Part shown: positions 1 to 7,566 of the stretch, piece after piece
Numbering within the stretch: position 1 is the first letter of the stretch
Layout: each line of letters begins with the position of its first letter
Assembly: GCA_027296045.1 (NCBI GenBank)
Contig: JAPUJS010000090.1
Coordinates: forward strand, 1-9,883
Direction: 5' to 3'
From: a bacterium
GTDB taxonomy: Bacteria > Latescibacterota > UBA2968
Length of the DNA: 9,883 nucleotides
The notes under the pieces: generated by a model
Told to the model about the DNA's origin: nothing
The model's input: the letters and a program-made list of their open reading frames with translations, nothing else
Databases searched by the model: none
Made by a program: the position numbers and the translations under genes

Positions 1-1
1 A

Positions 2-3000
2 CAAATCGAACGAGAATTGGTGATACCGGTAGAAGGAGAGATCGGCAAGCTGGAAGGGCTGGATTCTTTTGAATCCAATGCGCGTACCAACCGGGGCCAG
101 GTCACGATCTATTACTCTCCTGGCACCGACATGAAATATGCACTGCTTCAAATACAGAGCCGATTGGCAAAGCTGCAACCGCTGTTTCCGGAACGGACCC
201 GGGTGAATATTCAACAATTTGACTCTGCAGATTTGAGTACCACAATTATGCAGATCAATGTGCTCGGGGAAGGGGATCTGAACTGGCTGCGGGACTTTAC
301 CGAAGAAAAGATTCGACCCGAACTGGAAGCCATCGACGGGGTGGTCAATGCACAGCCTCTGGGAGGGCGACGGACTGCGGTGGAGATTATCGTGGATCCG
401 TTTCTGCTGGAGGCCTACGGTATCACGATGGACCGGGTCCGGCAGCGGATCAATGCGTATAATCGGCGTCGGGAATACCTGGGGCGGGTGTATGAAGGAA
501 CCCAGGCCTTTGCCGTGAGCATCCAGGGGCAGTTTACCGATCTCCAGCAGATAAAACAACTGGTTGTGATGCCGAACATCCCGCTAAAACTGGAAGACAT
601 CGCCGAGATTCGATATGGGCTTCAGGAGCGGACCGACCTGCAACGCCTGAACGGAAAAGAATCGGTGGGGATTCGGATTCAGAAGGATGCTGAAGCCAAT
701 TTGATCGATGTTTCTTGGCAAGTCGAACGCACCATCGAACGTTTAAACCGGGATCTGGCCTCCGAGACCATCGAACTGGTGGTGAGTAATAGCCAGGCCG
801 AGCTGATGGAAGAGGCGCTGGGTACCTTAAAGCAGGCCGCTGTGGTAGGCGCTTTGCTGGGTTTGTTTGTCCTGTTTCTGTTTTTGAGGAATCTTCGGTT
901 TGTCACCGTGCTGCTGCTGGCCATTCCCGCTTCTTTGCTGATGACTTTTAATTTGATGTATGCCTGGGATTTGAGCCTCAATGTGCTGTCCCTGTGCGGG
1001 CTGGCCCTTGCCGTGGGTATGCTGACCGACAATGGCATTGTGGTCATGGAGAATATCTTCAAGCATTTTGAACAGGGCAAGTCGCCCCAGGATGCCGCCC
1101 GGGACGGTGCGGCCGAGGTCAGCAAAGCGGTGGTTGCTGCAACGGCCACCACCGTAATGGTTTTTGTGCCGGTTGTTTTTATTCAGAGCGATGCCCAGGA
1201 TATTTTGCGGGAACTGGCTCTGTCGATGACTTTCCCATTGATGGCCTCGCTTCTGGTTGCACTCACGTTGGTCCCGGCATTGTCTGCCCAAACGCTTTCT
1301 CTATCTGCTCAAAAGCCGCCCGAATCCGGTAAGCTGATGGAAATGTATACCCTATTGCTCAAAGCTGCGCTCCGGCACCGGGTTCGTGTTTCTGTCGGGA
1401 TTGCCCTGGCGCTTGTGGTAACCTTGATGGTTTCTTTTGTCTTTATGCTACAACAGCAAGTCACCCAGGAGGAATCTCAGTTCAACATCTACGCCAGTCT
1501 GCCCGAAGGGGCAACCCTGGACGCGACAGATGAAGCGGTGCGGCAGATCGAAGACCTGGTGCGGGATATTGAAGGGGTAGACCAGTTCACCACCAGTGTC
1601 CAGGAAAATCAGGCCAGTCTCACGGTGATGATGAAACCCCTGGCGGAACGTCCCAATCAGCAATCGATCGAAGAAATTAAAGAGGAACTGGACGAAGGAT
1701 TGCAGGAAGTTCAGGATGCGATTGTCAGTTACGATCCGATTACGACCACCACCGGTGGCGGTGGCCGTGGTGGTGGGGCTCGGGGCGGTGGAACAGGTGG
1801 ATTTAATTTCGGCGGGGGCACGCCCTCCGAACAGGCATTCATCCGGGGATATGATTTTGAGATTTTGCAGACAATTGCCGACGATCTTTCATTTCGCCTG
1901 GAAGAAATGGAAGGACTCATCAATGCCAACAGTGTACGCGCAGATGCCCAGCGCAGTTCCCCCGAAGTTCAGGTCTTGCCCGATCCTTTTAATCTCTTTG
2001 AATATGGCCTGGACGTTCGAGCCCTCCTGACGGCTGTAGAAGATGCCAGTCCCGAAGGGTTTGAAACCTCGGTCCCGTTTATGAATCCGGATGGGACGGA
2101 AGTCAATATTGATGTGCGCAATACCGAAGACCCGGAAGAAGACGGCCCCACCTTCGAAGAATTCAAACGCATCCCGGTTCAAACAGCCGCAGGTGCTTTT
2201 GTGCCTCTTGAAGAACTGGCCCGCATCCGGAAGGACGATGGGCGGGCGATGATCCTGCGGTCGAACCAGACACGGCGGGCGGTTGTATCCTATCAGTTTG
2301 AGAACGAAATTCTGGACTCTCAGCCGCTTCTGGACGAAGGACGAGAGGTCATTCAGGCCCTGGTCCAGGATATGGTTTTGCCAGAAGGGTATACCGTTGA
2401 AATCATCGAAGCCGAAGAAGAGACCATTTATTACTGGATGATGGCGATTGCCGGCATTTTGATCTATATGATCCTGGCATCGCTCTTTGAGTCTTTTTCT
2501 GCTCCTATAATCATTTTGTGCGCCCTGCCTACTGCGTTGATCGGCGCGTGCTGGGCCCTGGTTTTGTCCGGCACCGGCTTGACCTCTTCGGAAGGTCCAA
2601 TGGCCCTGCTGGGCTTTATTGTGTTGCTGGGCATTGCGGTGAACAACGGCATTATTCTCATTGATGCAATCGGAACCCTGCGCACCCAACATGGTTTTCG
2701 GCGCGAACGGGCGGTGCTGGTGGCAGGCCGTTCGCGGGTGCGCCCGATTTTGATGACTTCTGCCACGACCTTGCTGGGCATTTTACCTCTGGCGTTGAAG
2801 TTTGGCGGAGATTATGAGGTCTGGCCTCCGTTTGCGATTACTGTTTTGGGAGGACTGACGGTTTCAACGTTGTCCACCCTGATCTTTATTCCCGTGGTCT
2901 ATATGGGGCTCGATCAGGTGAAGGACTGGCTGAAAGACATCGGCGTGGTTGGGATCGGGTTGGCGGTGCTTGCAGCCGGAGCGGCTACCTACGGAATTCA

Positions 3001-4876
3001 CTTCCGATACCAGAGCATGTTCTGGACCTGTCTCGTGGCCCTGCCGTTCTGTTTTCTGTTTTTGGGCCTGGTTTGGGGGATTTTGAAAATGCATCGGTCC
3101 CGCCTGGAAGATGCCCGCAGATTGGCCCAGCCTGTTATGAAGATCGAATTGCGAAATTTGACCAAAATTTATGGGGCCCCCGGACGCTTTCGCACCGAGT
3201 GGAATCGGTTTACCAGAAGAAACGAACGCCTGATTCGGGCGGGGGTGGATCCGGTCAACCGAAAAGCCATTCAAGACAGCCTGTGGTGGAAGTTGCCGTT
3301 TCTGGCACTGCTGATCTATTTGAATTTCTATTTCGAAGAGGACCTCTGGATCTATGTCTTCGCCCTGGCCACCTGGGGACTTCTGTCACACCTGCGGTGG
3401 TGTGCAACAGTACTGTGGTCGATGAAGGGCTCCCTTCCGAGTGGGTTGACACGCCCGGCGGGGAAATACCTGCTTCTCCCGGCAATGTTGGTGGGCTATC
3501 TGAACTGGCACGTGGAGGTGATTCCGCCTCCCGAGACAGAAGCTTCAGAGACGCAAACAGAGCAGGTTGCGCCGGTTCGAGAGGCAAGGCCAAATCAAGC
3601 CGAAGAGGGGGAACAAGCAGAGGAGGGGGAAGAGGAGAATGCCAGGAGCGGGGTTGTCTATGAGGTTCTGGGCAGGCATCTGGAGCGTGTGCGATTTGAC
3701 GGGGAACCCGTTGGCTATGGGGCCGTCGCCCTGTCTGCATTTGGCCTGGTTCTATTGCTCATCTTGCCCCGATGGATCCGTAGTGGGGAGATGTTGTGGG
3801 AAATTCCGCTTCTGCTCCTGTTTCTGGGCTATATAGACTGGCGATTGGGATTGGCCTCGGTCACGATCGCGTCAGCTTCTGTGTGGATTCTCTACCAGCT
3901 GATCGGTTACCTGTCGGATCGGGTGAAGACCGGACAGGTCGATCCGGATCAGATCAAGGGGCGTCTTTCCTGGGCGAAGCGCCTGGCTTATCAGGGGGCA
4001 TCTGCCGTTCCGGTCCTGGGTGTTCCATCACCCGAATTTCAGGCTCTTGCAGGGGTGGATCTGGAGATTGAACGGGGGATGTTCGGTCTGTTAGGCCCCA
4101 ATGGAGCGGGAAAGACAACTTTGATGCGCATTGTCTGTCAGGTCCTGGAATCCAGCTATGGGTCGGTGCTTATAAATGGTCGTAATATATTGCAGGACGG
4201 TAAGTTACAGGGGTTGATTGGATATTTGCCTCAACATTTTGGTCTCTACCTGCATATGTCTGCCTTTGACTTTTTGGACTATCGTGCGCTGCTGGAGGGC
4301 TTTAAAGATGGGCCGAAACGGGAAAGGCGGGTGGTGGAATGCCTGGATCAGGTGAATCTGCTGGACCGGAAAGACGATCCGATCGGCTCGTTTTCGGGCG
4401 GGATGAAGCAGCGGGTCGGCATCGCACAGACCCTGTTGCATATGCCACAGATCATTGTCGTGGATGAGCCTACCGCCGGTCTGGATCCGATGGAACGGAT
4501 TCGATTCCGAAACCTGCTTGCACGGGTCAGCCAGGAACGGATTGTGATTTTTTCAACCCATATTGTGGAAGATATCTCGGGCAGCTGTAACAGGCTGGCG
4601 GTCTTGAAGACCGGCAAACTCCTGTATTCGGGCACGCCGCAGTCGATGCGCGATCTGACCGAAGGGCGTGTTTGGGAGGCCCTGATCCCAGAAGACAAAT
4701 TTATCGAGCTCGAAGAAAACCTGGACCTGATTGCCCACGTTCGAAACCCAGGCGGGGTGCGTGCCCGTTTCCTGGCCGAAGATCCCCTGGCTGAACTGGA
4801 TGCACAACCGGTCGATCCCAACCTGGAAGACGCCTATCTTTTCCTGCTCAGACACGGAGAAGAAGTCGTATGTTGA
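2..4876 (+). CDS. RND efflux permease fused to a membrane-split ABC ATPase domain (5' partial)
   Basis: The frame is open from base 2, so the start lies upstream. Comparison with typical RND proteins suggests about 60 residues, including TM1, are missing. Residues are numbered here from the TTG at base 17. First come porter domain 1 (1-265), TM2-TM7 (about 274-477), porter domain 2 with a Gly-rich loop (580-605), and TM8-TM12 (about 805-963). TM4 carries LTDNGIVVMEN (D338, N339) and TM10 carries VNNGI (875-879). Two extra membrane segments follow (974-1024). An ABC ATPase begins MKIELRNLTKIYG (1041-1053) and is interrupted by about 290 residues with some six hydrophobic segments and an acidic linker (1171-1213). 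It resumes at FQALAGVDL (1341) with Walker A GPNGAGKTT (1360-1368), Q-loop Q1406, signature SGGMKQR (1460-1466), Walker B D1483-E1484 and H-loop H1515. All catalytic motifs are intact. Family knowledge predicts PMF-driven export plus ATP hydrolysis powering the downstream ABC-2 permease. The substrate is unknown. Confidence 0.93.
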   Translation, partial: QIERELVIPVEGEIGKLEGLDSFESNARTNRGQVTIYYSPGTDMKYALLQIQSRLAKLQPLFPERTRVNIQQFDSADLSTTIMQINVLGEGDLNWLRDFTEEKIRPELEAIDGVVNAQPLGGRRTAVEIIVDPFLLEAYGITMDRVRQRINAYNRRREYLGRVYEGTQAFAVSIQGQFTDLQQIKQLVVMPNIPLKLEDIAEIRYGLQERTDLQRLNGKESVGIRIQKDAEANLIDVSWQVERTIERLNRDLASETIELVVSNSQAELMEEALGTLKQAAVVGALLGLFVLFLFLRNLRFVTVLLLAIPASLLMTFNLMYAWDLSLNVLSLCGLALAVGMLTDNGIVVMENIFKHFEQGKSPQDAARDGAAEVSKAVVAATATTVMVFVPVVFIQSDAQDILRELALSMTFPLMASLLVALTLVPALSAQTLSLSAQKPPESGKLMEMYTLLLKAALRHRVRVSVGIALALVVTLMVSFVFMLQQQVTQEESQFNIYASLPEGATLDATDEAVRQIEDLVRDIEGVDQFTTSVQENQASLTVMMKPLAERPNQQSIEEIKEELDEGLQEVQDAIVSYDPITTTTGGGGRGGGARGGGTGGFNFGGGTPSEQAFIRGYDFEILQTIADDLSFRLEEMEGLINANSVRADAQRSSPEVQVLPDPFNLFEYGLDVRALLTAVEDASPEGFETSVPFMNPDGTEVNIDVRNTEDPEEDGPTFEEFKRIPVQTAAGAFVPLEELARIRKDDGRAMILRSNQTRRAVVSYQFENEILDSQPLLDEGREVIQALVQDMVLPEGYTVEIIEAEEETIYYWMMAIAGILIYMILASLFESFSAPIIILCALPTALIGACWALVLSGTGLTSSEGPMALLGFIVLLGIAVNNGIILIDAIGTLRTQHGFRRERAVLVAGRSRVRPILMTSATTLLGILPLALKFGGDYEVWPPFAITVLGGLTVSTLSTLIFIPVVYMGLDQVKDWLKDIGVVGIGLAVLAAGAATYGIHFRYQSMFWTCLVALPFCFLFLGLVWGILKMHRSRLEDARRLAQPVMKIELRNLTKIYGAPGRFRTEWNRFTRRNERLIRAGVDPVNRKAIQDSLWWKLPFLALLIYLNFYFEEDLWIYVFALATWGLLSHLRWCATVLWSMKGSLPSGLTRPAGKYLLLPAMLVGYLNWHVEVIPPPETEASETQTEQVAPVREARPNQAEEGEQAEEGEEENARSGVVYEVLGRHLERVRFDGEPVGYGAVALSAFGLVLLLILPRWIRSGEMLWEIPLLLLFLGYIDWRLGLASVTIASASVWILYQLIGYLSDRVKTGQVDPDQIKGRLSWAKRLAYQGASAVPVLGVPSPEFQALAGVDLEIERGMFGLLGPNGAGKTTLMRIVCQVLESSYGSVLINGRNILQDGKLQGLIGYLPQHFGLYLHMSAFDFLDYRALLEGFKDGPKRERRVVECLDQVNLLDRKDDPIGSFSGGMKQRVGIAQTLLHMPQIIVVDEPTAGLDPMERIRFRNLLARVSQERIVIFSTHIVEDISGSCNRLAVLKTGKLLYSGTPQSMRDLTEGRVWEALIPEDKFIELEENLDLIAHVRNPGGVRARFLAEDPLAELDAQPVDPNLEDAYLFLLRHGEEVVC

Positions 4877-5586
4877 CCTGGAAAGCTCTTCTGGGAAGCC
4901 TCTGGAGGCTCTATCGGCTCAGCGTCCAGATTGTGTTTCACCGCAAGATCCTGTTTATGTGTCTTGGGATGGTTGCCTATTACGGCATCCTCTATGCCTT
5001 TGCTGTTTTTCGGCCCGACGAAGGGTTCAGTGTCGAACAGGCACTCCTGGTTCTGGTTGAAGTGCCCGGATCGGTGTTGGCGATTTATCTGACCATGGAT
5101 ATGGTGTCAGGGGAGCGAGATAAGGATACCCTGGAGATTCTCTTCAGTACCTCTTCCTCTCATTACAGCATCTGGATTATGCGTCTGTTTTCAATCTATT
5201 TGATGCTCATGGTTGCCCTGGCCGTGATCAGCTCAGCGGCCTATTTCTTGTTTGCCGAATTTCCGTATGTGCTGGGCGCCGTCAATGCGTTTGCGCCGGC
5301 ATTTTTTATGGTAAGCCTCACATTTTACTTTTCCGTCCTGTGTCGGAGCAGCAATGCCGCAGGTATGCTGGCGGTGGGCCTTCTGGTGGTTGTTTTCCTC
5401 ATGGCCGAAAGCCTCCAGGAATCTCCCTACTATCTGTTTATGAACCCGTTTCAACAGCCCATGGGGGTTGACGAGACCATCTGGGCGGAACAGGTGTTTT
5501 TTAATCGGCTCGGGGTGGTTGTTCTGGGAATTCTGAGTGTATATTTTGCGCTCAGAAGGATGGAACAGCGCGAAAAATTGCTATAA
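4870..5586 (+). CDS. ABC-2 type (GldF-like) transporter permease
   Basis: This 238-residue integral membrane protein has about six hydrophobic segments. After the first periplasmic region it carries SGERDKDTLEILFST (about residues 80-94), which matches the conserved E-R-x-x-x-T-L-E-x-L element of ABC-2 permeases, the coupling region that contacts the ATPase. Its length fits GldF-like and other small ABC-2 permeases of roughly 240 residues. The ATG lies inside the end of the upstream fusion gene (7-base overlap, ATGTTGA), which implies translational coupling. The ATPase partner is therefore almost certainly the C-terminal ABC domain of that fusion. It would act in the inner membrane as a homodimer, or with a second permease not seen here. 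The substrate cannot be read from the sequence. The gene ends 24 bases before a strong terminator, so it is the last gene of the operon. Confidence 0.88.
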   Translation: MLTWKALLGSLWRLYRLSVQIVFHRKILFMCLGMVAYYGILYAFAVFRPDEGFSVEQALLVLVEVPGSVLAIYLTMDMVSGERDKDTLEILFSTSSSHYSIWIMRLFSIYLMLMVALAVISSAAYFLFAEFPYVLGAVNAFAPAFFMVSLTFYFSVLCRSSNAAGMLAVGLLVVVFLMAESLQESPYYLFMNPFQQPMGVDETIWAEQVFFNRLGVVVLGILSVYFALRRMEQREKLL

Positions 5587-5610
5587 AAGAAATGATGTCC
5601 TGTTTTTTCA

Positions 5611-5648
5611 GGGACGATCCCAGTGTGGAGGGGTCGTCCCATTTTTTG
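5611..5648 (+). terminator. Rho-independent terminator of the RND/ABC operon
   Basis: An 11-bp stem (GGGACGATCCC with GGGGTCGTCCC, one T-G wobble) closes an 8-nt loop and is followed by ATTTTTTG. It lies 24 bases after the ABC-2 permease stop codon. The opposite strand has no T-run after the hairpin, so it acts in the + direction. Confidence 0.88.
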
Positions 5649-5658
5649 TAAAAATATT

Positions 5659-5675
5659 TGAACAATTATTCATAT
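5659..5675 (+). repeat. 17-bp AT-rich repeat, copy 1
   Basis: TGAACAATTATTCATAT matches TGAGCAATTATTCATAT at 8946-8962 with one mismatch. Both copies are on the same strand and both lie shortly downstream of a + strand terminator. TGA and TCA form the ends of a short dyad. The function is unknown; chance in AT-rich DNA is not excluded. Confidence 0.45.
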
Positions 5676-5682
5676 AATAGAT

Positions 5683-5716
5683 AAAAAAAGCGCCGATCCT
5701 TTTCAGGAACGACGCT
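5683..5716 (-). terminator. Rho-independent terminator for the 73-residue gene
   Basis: Read on the - strand, AGCGTCGTTCCT and AGGATCGGCGCT pair across a GAAA tetraloop (one T-G wobble, one T-T mismatch), followed by seven T. It lies about 75 nt beyond the stop codon of the small - strand gene and converges with the + strand terminator at 5611-5648. Confidence 0.82.
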
Positions 5717-5791
5717 CAGGGAATCGAAACACCAACACACACTTGCCATTTAATTTATCGGCAAAATGGGGGTGGAGTTTAGCAAAAAAAT

Positions 5792-6013
5792 CTAGATAAG
5801 CTTCTGAACCGCCTCCGGACCATTGGGGTGTAAGGGCAGGTCCGCTGTGGTATTGGATACGGCATAAACCGTGTCCGCCACAGTACAGGCATTGAGATCG
5901 ACCACATAGCGCACTCTGGAAGGATCCCAATGGTTTACTTCCGTTAATTTGAGGATCAACCGCTGAATTTCCTCTTCTGTGGTGCCAAATTTTACCTTGA
6001 TATGGTTTGCCAT
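5792..6013 (-). CDS. Small conserved-looking protein of unknown function (73 aa)
   Basis: I do not recognise a family. The 73-residue product starts MANHIKVKFGTTEEEIQRL and looks soluble, with no signal peptide or membrane segment. A basic beta-like start is followed by a probable helix (TTEEEIQRLILKL) and a beta-rich middle with a single Cys (DLNACTVADTVYAV). Support for a real gene is a well-placed GGAGGG ribosome binding site ending 5 nt before the ATG, its own terminator at 5683-5716, and a TTGACA element upstream. It lies downstream of flagellin A on the same strand but is separated by that gene's terminator, so it is probably its own transcription unit. Neighbourhood with flagellins hints at motility, but no sequence feature links it to FlgM, FliS, FlaG, CsrA or FliW. 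The function is left open. Confidence 0.68.
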   Translation of the reverse strand: MANHIKVKFGTTEEEIQRLILKLTEVNHWDPSRVRYVVDLNACTVADTVYAVSNTTADLPLHPNGPEAVQKLI

Positions 6014-6053
6014 GTCAACCCTCCGAAGTCATTGCCAGTGATTGAATGGCTTA

Positions 6054-6082
6054 AATTTGCGCAACTTTTCTGGTCTTGTCAA
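6054..6082 (-). promoter_or_regulatory. Possible sigma-70-like promoter of the 73-residue gene
   Basis: On the - strand a perfect TTGACA (6077-6082) is followed after 17 nt by CAAATT (6054-6059), a weak -10. It sits directly after the flagellin A terminator and 40 nt upstream of the start codon, where a promoter would be needed. The poor -10 keeps this tentative. Confidence 0.3.
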
Positions 6083-6094
6083 CTCAGAAAGGAC

Positions 6095-6120
6095 AAAAAA
6101 AAAGCCCCTTCCCTGGAGCT
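6095..6120 (-). terminator. Rho-independent terminator of flagellin A
   Basis: On the - strand AGCTCC, a 6-nt loop AGGGAA and GGGGCT (one T-G wobble) are followed by a run of nine T. It lies about 72 nt past the stop codon of flagellin A. Confidence 0.85.
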
Positions 6121-6192
6121 GTAGCGGTTTTATACTGGATAGCAGTGATTTCTTCCCTGAACCTTGCCATCTCACCGGGCTTAATTTGTTGT

Positions 6193-7380
6193 TTACAGCA
6201 GGTTGATTGCAGCAGCAGGTAACACGTTTGCCTGGGCTAACATGGCCAGACCGGATTGGTTTAAAATTTGAGATCTTGAAAACGCAGACACTTCCAGGGC
6301 AATATCTGCATCCCGAATGCTCGCATCGGAGGCCTGGTCGTTTTCAAGCATCACACCGGTTGCTTGAATGCTGAAGGCCAATCGATTCTGTACTGCCCCC
6401 AAATCTCCTCTGGCTTTGGTTACATTTTTAATGGCCAGATCAATGGAGAGAATAGCGGATTGGGAAGAAGAGAGGGTGGAGACGGATAAGCTGCCCAGAT
6501 TCAGGTTAGCCCCGGAAGCGGTCATGTCGTTAATGTTGACTTCCAATCGATGAACTGCGCCGTCATCCGGTCCGACCTGGAATGTGCCGCCTGTGCCGGT
6601 ATCAATCACAAGGGCGAGGTTGTTCAGGTCTCCATCCCGGTAGCCATCTGTTGCAGGATTGAGCCCCTGGGCGACTTTTTGGCCGGAAAGGGTTAATTGG
6701 ACGCCCAGGCGATCAAAGTTGGCAACCACACTGGATCCGGTTGCTACTACACCGCCTGCTGCATCCGAATCCAAAAAGGAACCAGATGTCAGGGTCTGGG
6801 TCGTGACCCCATTGCCAAGGGTGAGCTGGTTGTCGCTTCCGGAATCCACAAAAACGTAAGAGCCGGATGTGGCCCCCGTGATCTGGACCCCGACAACACC
6901 GGTTGTTGTCGATGCCAGTGCGGTTGAAACCGCAATATTCTGGCTGACGGTGTTGCCAAAACCAGTCAATAGGCCGGTGTTGTTATAAGAGGTTACCTGG
7001 GCAATCCGGTCCAGCTCGCTCACAAGTTGTGTGAATTCGGCGTTAACGGCTTGCCGGTTGCTATCATTTACGGTAGAAGATGCAGATTGAACAGCGAGTT
7101 CCCGCATTCGCAAGAGAATCCCATTCATTTCGCCGAGTGCCCCCTCGGCGGTCTGAATCAGATTTGTCGCTTGCTCTGCGTTTCGCATGCCCTGCGCAAA
7201 ACCGCTGATTTCTGCTCGAAGGCCTTCTGAAACGGACAGTCCGGCCGCATCGTCTGATGCGCGGTTGACCCTGAGGCCGGATGAGAGCCGCTCCATCCGC
7301 AATTTCATATCCTTGCCCGTGATATTTAGGATACGACGCGCATTGAGAGCGGGGGTGTTCGTGTTAATCCGGAGTGGCAT
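6193..7380 (-). CDS. fliC: Flagellin A
   Basis: This 395-residue flagellin is the exported filament subunit. The N-terminal D0/D1 helices (about 1-140) include RLSSGLRVNRASDDAAGLSV (31-50), LIQTAEGAL (74-82) and RMRELAVQ (91-98). The last is the conserved D1 segment that in other bacteria is read by TLR5. The C-terminal D1/D0 part (about 303-395) contains GDLGAVQNRL, RDADIA and the terminal LAMLAQANVLPAAAINLL. In between is a beta-rich region of about 160 residues that includes YRDGDLN and FQVGPDD, comparable with flagellin B. The ending departs from the common LPQNVLSLL pattern. The ATG is preceded by GGGGAA ending 4 nt upstream. It has no signal peptide, as expected for type III flagellar export. 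It is transcribed divergently from flagellin B, with a sigma-28-like promoter candidate at 7492-7519. The symbol fliC is by family only; a name such as flaA would be equally fair. Confidence 0.95.
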   Translation of the reverse strand: MPLRINTNTPALNARRILNITGKDMKLRMERLSSGLRVNRASDDAAGLSVSEGLRAEISGFAQGMRNAEQATNLIQTAEGALGEMNGILLRMRELAVQSASSTVNDSNRQAVNAEFTQLVSELDRIAQVTSYNNTGLLTGFGNTVSQNIAVSTALASTTTGVVGVQITGATSGSYVFVDSGSDNQLTLGNGVTTQTLTSGSFLDSDAAGGVVATGSSVVANFDRLGVQLTLSGQKVAQGLNPATDGYRDGDLNNLALVIDTGTGGTFQVGPDDGAVHRLEVNINDMTASGANLNLGSLSVSTLSSSQSAILSIDLAIKNVTKARGDLGAVQNRLAFSIQATGVMLENDQASDASIRDADIALEVSAFSRSQILNQSGLAMLAQANVLPAAAINLL

Positions 7381-7491
7381 TGGTTTCCCCGATTGGTCAG
7401 GTGTGTGGGGTGCTATACTGTATTATTGAGGTTAGGACAAGCCTCCTTTTGGATTGCATCTCTGGTCAGGTTGTTTTACGGCTTACGAGTT

Positions 7492-7519
7492 ATATCGACA
7501 ATCCTTGATAGCAACTTGA
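7492..7519 (-). promoter_or_regulatory. Candidate sigma-28 promoter of flagellin A
   Basis: On the - strand GTCGATAT (7492-7499) matches the sigma-28 -10 consensus GCCGATAA at six of eight positions. TCAA (7516-7519) resembles the TAAA -35 core with a 16-nt spacer, one longer than usual. The leader to the start codon would be about 105 nt. This is weaker than the opposite promoter at 7567-7593, with which it shares CGATAT. Confidence 0.35.
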
Positions 7520-7566
7520 GTCGAATCTCTATTTTTTTGAAAAATCCGAATTCGCCAATTTTTGCT

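Noticed and set aside
17..19. TTG at 17 as the true start of the RND fusion
   Set aside because: The frame is open to base 2 (QIERE precedes it), matching conserved RND sequence, and TM1 is absent; the gene is cut by the window edge.
1889..2692. 267-codon open frame on the - strand inside the RND gene
   Set aside because: It lies fully within conserved RND sequence, its composition is typical of an antisense shadow and it shows no domain.
3137..3139. ATG at the beginning of the ABC ATPase (MKIELRNL) as the start of a separate gene
   Set aside because: The frame runs on from the RND domain without a stop and no ribosome binding site precedes this ATG, so a fusion is the simpler reading; an internal start cannot be fully excluded.
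3073..3740. Open frames on both strands over the membrane insert (e.g. 196 codons at 3073-3663)
   Set aside because: They are Pro/Arg/Gly-rich shadow translations without ribosome binding sites; the hydrophobic frame of the fusion is clearly the coding one.
5676..5680. TATAAT within CATATAATAG at 5671-5680 as a + strand promoter
   Set aside because: No -35 at a suitable distance and no + strand gene follows before the - strand genes.
7394..7471. Direct repeat TGGTCAGGT at 7394-7402 and 7463-7471 in the flagellin spacer
   Set aside because: Only nine bases and two copies; expected by chance at this length, with no dyad or promoter link.
7534..7566. AT-rich imperfect palindrome with CGAATTCG core between the flagellin promoters
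   Set aside because: The arms need bulges to pair and no T-run follows in a sensible position; not convincing as a terminator or operator.
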